Shown: in pieces, positions 57,687 through 64,000 of the stretch
Layout of the letters: every line of letters starts with the position of its first letter
Numbering within the stretch: position 1 is the stretch's first letter
Origin: G965267335 sp965267335
Lineage (GTDB): Bacteria > Bacteroidota > Bacteroidia > Cytophagales > JAAEPT01
DNA: 64,000 bases
Direction of reading: 5' to 3'
NCBI GenBank assembly: GCA_965267335.1
Contig: OZ253953.1
Location: 2,046,001-2,110,000 of the forward strand
Notes under the pieces: generated by a model
What the model saw: only the letters and a program-made list of their open reading frames with translations
The model's database searches: none
Told to the model about the DNA's origin: nothing
Made by a program: the position numbers and the translations under genes

Positions 57687-58247
57687 TTAATTCGTTTGTG
57701 TTTTGTAGGGGCCGCGCAAGCTTCGTTTTCTGCCGATAAAAAAAATAATAAATGAGCAGAGGTAAATCACGGCAAAACCCAGCCATAGTTCCAGGTCAAT
57801 GTTTTCTGAAAAGATATAAACCGTTCCAAATACAAGTGGGGCGCCTAAAATAAAGAATAACAATGCCCCAAGGAGGTAAGCTAGTTTCCGTTGTTTCTTC
57901 CGGAAGGCAATGTATGTAGGATCATTGGAATACTTTTCATTCTGTTGGCTTCGGTATTCCCTGGCCTTTTTTCTTGTTTCCTGATACCACCATTTGTATT
58001 CCTTCGGGTCGGTCGGAGCCTTGGGGGTGTATTTGTACTTCTTCGTTTTTAATCCAAGGTCAGTGGGCTGCTCGTTACTGGTTAGCGCAAGATAGGCTTT
58101 ATGCACTTCCTGAAACTTTGCAGAACTTTCGGGTGAATTACTAACGTCAGGGTGTAGGTGTTTGGCCTTTTTGCGATAGGCCTTTTTGATCTGCTCCTGA
58201 CTAGCTCCGTAGGGTAAGTCCAGTATTTTATAATACTTACTTAACAT
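57687..58247 (-). CDS. J-domain (DnaJ-like) membrane protein
   Basis: A 186-residue protein. An N-terminal J domain (about 1-60: YYKILDLPYGASQEQIKKAY, with the essential HPD at 32-34) is followed by a basic stretch (70-115) and two membrane helices (about 127-150 and 155-175). The J domain should stimulate a DnaK-type Hsp70. The membrane anchor suggests a local role at the inner membrane. No DnaJ zinc-finger or C-terminal domains. Confidence 0.88.
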   Translation of the reverse strand: MLSKYYKILDLPYGASQEQIKKAYRKKAKHLHPDVSNSPESSAKFQEVHKAYLALTSNEQPTDLGLKTKKYKYTPKAPTDPKEYKWWYQETRKKAREYRSQQNEKYSNDPTYIAFRKKQRKLAYLLGALLFFILGAPLVFGTVYIFSENIDLELWLGFAVIYLCSFIIFFIGRKRSLRGPYKTQTN

Positions 58248-58377
58248 GAATTATTTCACGTTGCTTTTATTTTGTACACTGAAATTATAATGAATGTTAC
58301 GTAATTGGTTACATTTTGTGAGAAAATTTACTTTAAATTAGTGGAAGTGACCATTTCATAACTAAACAATGTAGTTT

Positions 58378-58599
58378 ATGGGTTCGTTCAACTGGGAGTG
58401 GCTGTGGCATTTATTGCTGCTTATTGTGTGCCTTTCCTTTCTTATCATGGTACGGAAAAAGGCTTTTTTTCGATCTACTACAGGTTTTGAAGTACTTGGT
58501 TTGAAAATTGCGGTGCACTTCATATTAATTGTTGGGTTCTTGTTCGCATTCTTTAAACTCATGCTAGCATACCTGAACTATCTGTTTACCCTTATGTGA
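58378..58599 (+). CDS. Small two-helix membrane protein
   Basis: A 73-residue protein with two hydrophobic helices (WLWHLLLLIVCLSFLIMV; IAVHFILIVGFLFAFFKLML). Its TGA overlaps the ATG of the TPR gene, the arrangement of a coupled pair, and this supports it as a real gene. Function unknown. Confidence 0.6.
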   Translation: MGSFNWEWLWHLLLLIVCLSFLIMVRKKAFFRSTTGFEVLGLKIAVHFILIVGFLFAFFKLMLAYLNYLFTLM

Positions 58600-59681
58600 T
58601 GCTTTCAAACTTGAAAATTTTCTCATCTTTTCTGTCGCTGCTGTTCTCTCTTTCAGTGAGCGCGCAAAGTACCTTGGATTCCTTAAACAATGTCATTGAC
58701 AACGGGGAAGGAGAGGAAGAAACTTATTTTCTGCGCAGCGGGATACTTATGGAGGCAGGGTTGTATGATGATGCGCTACAGGACGTTGAGTATTGCTTGA
58801 GCAGGAATGAAAGGCATTATAAATATCTTTTTCAGAAAGCTTTGGTGCTCGAAGGTTTAGAGAGGTACACCGAAGCCCTGGATTTTTATACGAGAAGCTT
58901 GAAAGTAAATTCTGCTTCTTGCCGCGCTTATGTCAACAGAGGTAGCCTTTACCTGGCTGTTTATAATGACCATAAAAAAGCACTTAAGGATTTTAATCGA
59001 TGCCTGAAATCTGATCCCCAAAATATATCTGCTCTAACTAACCGTGCCACGGTATTCCTCGAGTTGGGAGAGCCTGTAAAAGCTTTGGAGGACATAAAAC
59101 TAGTTCTGGAATTAGATGATAAAGAATTGGAGGGGAATATCTTGTTGGGTTATGCTCTGGAGGATTTAAGTAACTATGATAGCGCAATAGTGATCTATGA
59201 TCAGGTGATTGCTGATTATCCTGAGGATGAAAGTGCCTATTTGGCGAAAGCCCGGTTATTAGGTGACGTAAAACAGCAATTTGATGAAGCAGTAAGTGTA
59301 CTCGATGTATATCTTGAGAAGGATGATGCTAATGTTGATTTACGACTAGAAAGAGCAAGATACAATGCGGCACGAGAAAGGTATAGGGCTGCGTTGCGCG
59401 ATATCGATTATTGCATAGACATATACCCTGAAGATATTGAATTGTATGTCATCAAAGGAGATTATGAGTTTGTGGCTGGGATTTATCGTAATGCCGTGGC
59501 ATCGTACTCGAAAGCCATAGAATTAGCCGGTGTTACAAGCGGTGAACTGTATTTGTACCGTGGCTTAGCAAACCAACAACTAGGCGATAGAGAGGCTGCC
59601 TGTGAAGATTTTAGCAAAAGTCCTGAGCTTAAAACTGACCGGGAGCTGTCACAATGGATTGAGGAGAATTGTGAGCACTAG
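58599..59681 (+). CDS. Tetratricopeptide repeat (TPR) protein
   Basis: A 360-residue exported or periplasmic TPR protein: signal peptide (FLSLLFSLSVSAQ), then about eight TPR units (e.g. LVLEGLERYTEALDFYTRSL, RGSLYLAVYNDHKKALKDFN). TPRs mediate protein-protein contact, so it is probably a scaffold. The ATG at 58599 overlaps the stop of the preceding gene (TGATG); a GTG three bases earlier is an alternative. Ends overlapping the next convergent gene by 4 bp. Confidence 0.85.
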   Translation: MLSNLKIFSSFLSLLFSLSVSAQSTLDSLNNVIDNGEGEEETYFLRSGILMEAGLYDDALQDVEYCLSRNERHYKYLFQKALVLEGLERYTEALDFYTRSLKVNSASCRAYVNRGSLYLAVYNDHKKALKDFNRCLKSDPQNISALTNRATVFLELGEPVKALEDIKLVLELDDKELEGNILLGYALEDLSNYDSAIVIYDQVIADYPEDESAYLAKARLLGDVKQQFDEAVSVLDVYLEKDDANVDLRLERARYNAARERYRAALRDIDYCIDIYPEDIELYVIKGDYEFVAGIYRNAVASYSKAIELAGVTSGELYLYRGLANQQLGDREAACEDFSKSPELKTDRELSQWIEENCEH

Positions 59682-59911
59682 TTCATTTCACCAATGATCT
59701 CCTGAATCTCGCTCGAGAACTTTGCGAATATTCTGTGTTCCTCAATAAAAAAGTCCTCCAGTTTGAGCAGAATTTCATTTTTCTGATCTTCAGTGATATC
59801 TCGTTTTTTTACATGTTCGTTAAGTTTATCTAAAAACTTACCTATGCTGCCTTTATTCCTATTTGCGAGCAATAATGTGAGCACTTTGTGTGAAAAATCA
59901 GAATGAGACAT
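59678..59911 (-). CDS. Hypothetical small helical protein
   Basis: A 77-residue protein (from MSHSDFSHKVLTLLLANRN) probably composed of helices, no signal peptide or known motif. The frame extends to a TTG at 59923, but the ATG is preferred. Convergent with the TPR gene with 4 bp overlap. Confidence 0.5.
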   Translation of the reverse strand: MSHSDFSHKVLTLLLANRNKGSIGKFLDKLNEHVKKRDITEDQKNEILLKLEDFFIEEHRIFAKFSSEIQEIIGEMN

Positions 59912-60167
59912 GGTGTCGTACAAAATTAAGTTTTGAAATTGCTGACAGTATATTGAAATAGCTGTATTTGTTCAAGTCTTTTGTGAGTTTTCTGAACAAC
60001 TTTAGAATAATCAGAAACTTTCGGAGGTAATATTTATAATGAAATTGAAAATTTTTACCCCGATTTGCAACTTCATTTTAGGTGTGTCGTATAAATAGTA
60101 TGTTTTTACTAATGTAAGATATTAGAAAAACTAAGTTTTTTCATTAAGGTTCCAATGTTTAAGGTGA

Positions 60168-60193
60168 GGGCGTCCATTCGGATGCCCTTTTTT
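60168..60193 (+). terminator. Plus-strand terminator without an obvious gene
   Basis: GGGCGTCC-ATTC-GGATGCCC (one wobble) followed by six T residues. The nearest upstream plus-strand gene ends at 59681, almost 500 bp away. Confidence 0.7.
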
Positions 60194-60234
60194 ATTACTC
60201 TTTTTTGGGAATTAATTCTGAACGAAAGGCACAT

Positions 60235-60264
60235 AAAAAAACCCTAAAGTTCGGCTTCAGGGTT
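60235..60264 (-). terminator. Minus-strand terminator
   Basis: Read on the minus strand: AACCCTGAAG-CCGAA-CTTTAGGGTT followed by T residues (one A-C mismatch). It lies 270 bp beyond the first terminator of the partial giant gene, so it may serve as a backup or end a separate RNA. Confidence 0.65.
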
Positions 60265-60282
60265 AGTTCATATCTAAAATTC

Positions 60283-60311
60283 TTTGGTTAGGTTAGCGCT
60301 GTGGTATCGCG
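60283..60311 (+). repeat. Dispersed element, copy B
   Basis: TTTGGTTAGGTTAGCGC-TGTGGTA-TCGCG, matching 42967-43000 except for one substitution and two small gaps. Too long to be chance between unrelated intergenic regions, but only two copies exist in this window. Confidence 0.45.
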
Positions 60312-60509
60312 TATAATTGAAGATAGCATAACCTCATCTCATCATCAAAAATGTACAAGTAATACTCCATAAATTACCATGATACCTACTGTTATTTTTG
60401 GTGTCTTTAAGTTATATAAATAACAATTTATGTGTCTTTAATAATAGTTAAGGTAATTTATCGGTTGATTCGATAAGTTTTTAGTTCGCAATATTGGATG
60501 TGGGATCAC

Positions 60510-60546
60510 AAAAAAAAGCCTGAAGCAAAACATTTACTTCAGGCTT
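60510..60546 (-). terminator. Rho-independent terminator of the partial giant gene
   Basis: On the minus strand: AAGCCTGAAG - loop - CTTCAGGCTT (perfect 10-bp arms, 60516-60525 and 60537-60546) followed by T residues. It ends 19 bp beyond the gene stop. Confidence 0.85.
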
Positions 60547-60564
60547 TAATGAGGTTGATTTTTT

Positions 60565-63500
60565 CTATTTGATAATGGTCACAGGGCCGGCAATCTGGTC
60601 GGACCCATCTTTAAGATCTACAATGTAATAGTAGGTAGCCATTGGTAAATCCTTTCCATTGTGTGTTCCATCCCAGAACTGCTCAGAAATACCGTAGTCA
60701 TCGGCTGAGTAGATCAGGCTACCCCATCGGTTGTAAATTTCAACTCTGTTGCCAGGGTATTTGTCGATGTTATGTATTTGGAACATATCATTATTTCCAT
60801 CATTGTTCGGTGAAAATCCGCTTGGTATGAACACAGAGAAATTAATCGTCACTAACATGGAGTCTTGTGCAGTACATCCCAATGAATTAGAAACTGTTAA
60901 GGTATACCATGTAGCAGCTTCTGTTGGGGAGGCCTGAACAAGCGTCAGAAGGTCAGAAGGGTTCGTGACACTAAGCTCTAGATCATCGACCGATGAAGAC
61001 CAGTTGTAGCTAATTCCTGCACCACTTGTAGTACCTAATTGATACTCTGTAGTAGTCAAAATTACTGTCTCTGGATTTTCTAAACTTTGGTCAGGACCTG
61101 CTTCTGCAGTTGGTGTTTCCAGAATAGACATCTGTGTAGTGTCATTACTATATGCACTATCTGTTGTTGAACAAGTTGCATCACTAATAAGAATTGCACT
61201 GATCAAGTCACCATTGGAGAAGGTAGAAGAGTAGGTGTCGTCAGCGCCACTCTGAGCTTCAACTCCATTTACATACCAGATATAGGTAGGGGAGGTGCCC
61301 TCATTAGTTGGGAATGCGGTAAATGTAACTAACTCATTTCCACAAAGCCCATTATCACTAGGTGATATGTCTAGGCCTGGAGTTACAGTAGATGTGACAT
61401 CAAGGGTGAAACTTTCAGTCGCACCATCATCACAAATTCCGTTTGGTGTTACTGTGACAGTTCTGTTAGTACCAGCTACAGTACCAAAGTCAACGGTAAT
61501 TGATTCTGTACCTGATCCTGATATTATGGAAGCACCACTAGGCACGGTCCATGTATAACCAGTAGCATTAGTAACTGAGGCTATGGAGAAGTCATAAGTT
61601 AAACCAGATGCTCCGTTACATACATCACCAGTAGGGCCAGTAATGGCTCCGGGGTCACCAGTTAATCCATTAACAGTTACAGGAAATGTGGAAGCAGCTC
61701 CTACACATCCAGTCGAATTAGTTTCAGTGACCGTTACATCCCCGCTCGATGCACCTGTCCAGTTCACTCGGATAGAATCGCTACCTTGACCCGTCTGAAT
61801 AGTTGAGCCAGTAGGTGATGTCCAGGTATAGCTTGAGCCTGGATTGCCACTGATGTAGTAAGATTCTACATCACCATCACAAACGGGATCAACACCTGTA
61901 ATTGTTACTGCAGAAGGGTTGTCAACGATTGTGATGTAGTTCGTTTTGATTTCTTGTGACGATGCTCCGTCTGTGATTGTCAACGAAACTGTCGCAGTAC
62001 CTACAGTATTATAGGTAACATTAACAGGACCTGCGCTGGTACTCGTAGGAGGTGTTGCTCCCGTTCCAAAATCCCAGGAATAGGTCGTACTTCCGGTTGT
62101 TCCGGTTGATAAGTCTGTGAAGGTGATCGTTTGTCCAACACAGATTACAGTGTCATCAGCCTCAAAGTTTGCGCTCAATCCACATCCCTGTAGTACGATT
62201 GCAAGACTGACCGGAGAACCTTCACAGCCATTGTCATTGGTTTCCGTTACAGTAATATTGCCATTAGTAGTGCCAAAGTCTACTATTATTGATTCGGTTC
62301 CTTGGCCCGATGTGATAGACGAACCGGATGGTACTGTCCATAAATAGGTGGATCCACCTGGATTCGTTACGGAATAGGACTCACCAGTACCGCTACAAGC
62401 CGGTGTTGCATTTCCTGAGATGGCAGGTGTTGATGGTAAGCTATTAACAGTTACGCTAAAGTCTGCAGTGGAGGCGGAAGTACAGCCATTGGCATCTTCT
62501 TCTTCAACTGTGACATCGCCTGATGATGCACCGGACCAGTCAACAGTAATTTGGTCGCTGCCTTGTCCTAAAGTGATGCTGGCACCAGTTGGAACAGTCC
62601 ACGTATAGATGGATGTAGCATTAGGAGAGGTAACCGAATAATTTTCTACATCACCATCACAAACTGGGTCAACACCGTTAATACCTGCAACAACAGGTAG
62701 AGGGTTGACCGTAACCGAGAAGGTAACAGGACTTCCCGTACAATTTGATACATTGGTTTCTGTCACTGATACATTGCCTGAAGAAGCACCACTCCAGTCA
62801 ACAATAATCGAATTGGTACCTTGCCCAGATGTTATGGCCGCACCAGTAGGAACGGACCAGGAATAAGTTGAGTTATTTGTGTTAGTTACTGAATATGTAG
62901 CAACATCACCATCACAAACCGGGTCCGTACCGGAAATTGCAGATGTCGTTGGTAGGGAGTTCACAGTTAATGCAACAGCGCTTGAAGTCTCTTGGCAAGT
63001 CACATTTGATGGGAATGCGGCATCAGCGATCACAACAGTATAATCTCCTTCTACAGACGCTCCTGTAAGTACGTTACTAGTACTTTGCTGAACCATAAAT
63101 CCATCTCTATAGAAGGTATATTGCCACGAACCGGCATTTCCTGCGGTAGCAGTAAAGTCAACCGTTTCTCCCTGACAAATAGTTGCCGATGGGCTCACCG
63201 CTAAACTCGCACTCCCTGGTGAAGTACATACAGATGCACATTGAGAGAACTCAGATGTGTTACCATCTGCATCAGTAGCTGTTACGGTAACATTCGACAC
63301 AGTTCCGGTTAAATCTGTAAAGTCCCAAGTTCCAGCAGCAGCATTAATGTTAGCAGTACCCAAGTAGCGTTCCCCTTGTACTTGATTACCATCTGTATCA
63401 CCACACAGTTCACAAGCTCCTTGTTCATAGACATGCACAACTGAGGCACCAACAGGCATCACCCCAAAGAAGTTAGGTGCAGACGAGGAGTTGTTGACAT

Positions 63501-64000
63501 ATAATTCAGCTGCACTACCGCTTCCTGTACTGGCATAGTTAGTATTACCTTCATCATTTAATTCTATACCCCTTAATCCATTACAATAGATTTCATTTCC
63601 TACAATTGTGTTTTCTATAGAGGTGGCACTACTGATGTTAATTCCATCTCCGCCATTGTTTGCTATGAGGTTGCTTTCATTGGTTCCTGTTCCTCCAATA
63701 GTATTGTTTGAACTACCTAATACAATAAGAATACCATGACCAACATTGGACCATGTTGGGTTTGATCCGTCATGTCCAATAATGTTGTTTTGGATCGTGG
63801 TATTCGTTGTGGCTTCATTTGGATAACTGGCATGGCCTTCGCCACCAAATGTCAGTTGAATACCATTCCCCCCATTACCTACGATGACGTTATATTCACC
63901 ATCACCAGGGCCTCCAAGTATATTACCATCCCCGGAATGAATTTTCAACCCATCGTTGTTGTTTCCGATAACCGTAGAACTGTCAGGCGCGAGTCCAACC
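60565..64000 (-). CDS. Giant beta-helix/PKD surface protein with T9SS type B sorting domain (5' end outside window)
   Basis: At least 1144 residues, open to the right edge of the window, so the start and signal peptide are missing. The visible N-terminal part is beta-helix-like (NNTIGGTGTNESNLIANNGG), then Ig/PKD-like repeats recur with the pattern 'ISGTDPVCDGDVATYSVTN', ending with a type B sorting domain (SGFSPNNDGNNDMFQI, KYPGNRVEIYNRWGSLIY, ATYYYIV). Its architecture and C-terminus are closely similar to the protein at 22596-27662, so these are paralogs or products of gene conversion. Confidence 0.9.
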   Translation of the reverse strand, partial: VGLAPDSSTVIGNNNDGLKIHSGDGNILGGPGDGEYNVIVGNGGNGIQLTFGGEGHASYPNEATTNTTIQNNIIGHDGSNPTWSNVGHGILIVLGSSNNTIGGTGTNESNLIANNGGDGINISSATSIENTIVGNEIYCNGLRGIELNDEGNTNYASTGSGSAAELYVNNSSSAPNFFGVMPVGASVVHVYEQGACELCGDTDGNQVQGERYLGTANINAAAGTWDFTDLTGTVSNVTVTATDADGNTSEFSQCASVCTSPGSASLAVSPSATICQGETVDFTATAGNAGSWQYTFYRDGFMVQQSTSNVLTGASVEGDYTVVIADAAFPSNVTCQETSSAVALTVNSLPTTSAISGTDPVCDGDVATYSVTNTNNSTYSWSVPTGAAITSGQGTNSIIVDWSGASSGNVSVTETNVSNCTGSPVTFSVTVNPLPVVAGINGVDPVCDGDVENYSVTSPNATSIYTWTVPTGASITLGQGSDQITVDWSGASSGDVTVEEEDANGCTSASTADFSVTVNSLPSTPAISGNATPACSGTGESYSVTNPGGSTYLWTVPSGSSITSGQGTESIIVDFGTTNGNITVTETNDNGCEGSPVSLAIVLQGCGLSANFEADDTVICVGQTITFTDLSTGTTGSTTYSWDFGTGATPPTSTSAGPVNVTYNTVGTATVSLTITDGASSQEIKTNYITIVDNPSAVTITGVDPVCDGDVESYYISGNPGSSYTWTSPTGSTIQTGQGSDSIRVNWTGASSGDVTVTETNSTGCVGAASTFPVTVNGLTGDPGAITGPTGDVCNGASGLTYDFSIASVTNATGYTWTVPSGASIISGSGTESITVDFGTVAGTNRTVTVTPNGICDDGATESFTLDVTSTVTPGLDISPSDNGLCGNELVTFTAFPTNEGTSPTYIWYVNGVEAQSGADDTYSSTFSNGDLISAILISDATCSTTDSAYSNDTTQMSILETPTAEAGPDQSLENPETVILTTTEYQLGTTSGAGISYNWSSSVDDLELSVTNPSDLLTLVQASPTEAATWYTLTVSNSLGCTAQDSMLVTINFSVFIPSGFSPNNDGNNDMFQIHNIDKYPGNRVEIYNRWGSLIYSADDYGISEQFWDGTHNGKDLPMATYYYIVDLKDGSDQIAGPVTIIK

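Larger units (their letters stand above)
59912..60564. other. About 650-bp gene-free region with several terminator-like hairpins
   Basis: No ORF supported. It contains AAAAAC-TAA-GTTTTT (60126-60140), a plus-strand terminator (60168-60193), a minus-strand terminator (60235-60264), copy B of a dispersed element (60283-60311) and the minus-strand terminator of the giant partial gene (60510-60546). The number of terminators without genes suggests a small RNA or degenerate remnant. Confidence 0.5.

Noticed and set aside
59978..60020. Copy of the shared GGWACTWAAGTGRTA element
   Set aside because: Only partial matches (ACTTTAG-type) without the hexamer pair.

Overview
The window reads as a chromosomal segment of a Bacteroidota bacterium, most likely a marine or free-living member of the Cytophagales. 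The evidence is six secreted proteins with type IX secretion system (T9SS) C-terminal sorting domains (two type A, four type B), a PorP/SprF-family membrane protein, SprB repeats, many outer-membrane beta-barrels, lipoproteins with Bacteroidota-like lipoboxes, A+T-rich intergenic DNA and few recognisable Shine-Dalgarno sequences. I found no tRNA, rRNA, CRISPR array, prophage or intact insertion sequence.

Layout. 0-5.3 kb: an ECF sigma factor diverges from a PorP/SprF gene, followed by a type B cargo gene and a beta-helix/SprB-repeat type A cargo gene. 5.3-14.4 kb: mostly housekeeping or poorly known genes (small zinc-ribbon-like protein, bestrophin, SIMPL protein, beta-barrel, TerB-like protein, small membrane protein, lipoprotein, HI0933/BaiN-type flavoprotein overlapping a cytochrome P450, sodium/solute symporter). 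14.4-22.6 kb: a 2087-residue type B surface protein with near-identical internal repeats, a strong terminator and about 0.5 kb of simple and tandem repeat DNA. 22.6-35.8 kb: a long same-strand cluster, probably an operon: giant beta-helix/PKD type B protein, two unfamiliar outer-membrane beta-barrels, two paralogous lipoproteins, a 62-codon half-receiver ORF, and a 7TM-DISM membrane sensor whose cytoplasmic end is an IS1595-transposase-type zinc ribbon plus helical region. 36.0-45.4 kb: a secreted type A protein, then sugar and acetate metabolism (FucP-like permease, acetyl-CoA synthetase, NagB-PIG-L fusion, GH5 glycosidase, ROK kinase). 45.5-48.5 kb: a FecCD/HmuU-HmuV-like ABC pair and a rhodanese. 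48.5-57.6 kb: minus-strand genes: two beta-barrels, an ECF sigma/anti-sigma/DUF4097-like set, and a TolC-RND-adaptor efflux operon in overlapping order. 57.7-60 kb: J-domain protein, a small membrane protein coupled to a TPR protein, and a small hypothetical gene. 60.5-64 kb: the 3' part of another giant type B protein, truncated by the window edge.

The most unusual content is the 22.6-35.8 kb cluster. It looks like a cell-surface apparatus (cargo, two outer-membrane proteins, two lipoproteins) encoded next to its own candidate sensor/regulator, in which a transposase-derived DNA-binding region appears to be fused to a seven-helix membrane receptor. A second original observation is a shared sequence element (GGWACTWAAGTGRTA) placed 238-269 bp upstream of three genes: both complete giant type B surface-protein genes and the NagB fusion gene. 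A weaker relative lies upstream of a type A cargo gene. It suggests a common regulator. All functional statements are from reading the sequence and family knowledge; no database search was run.
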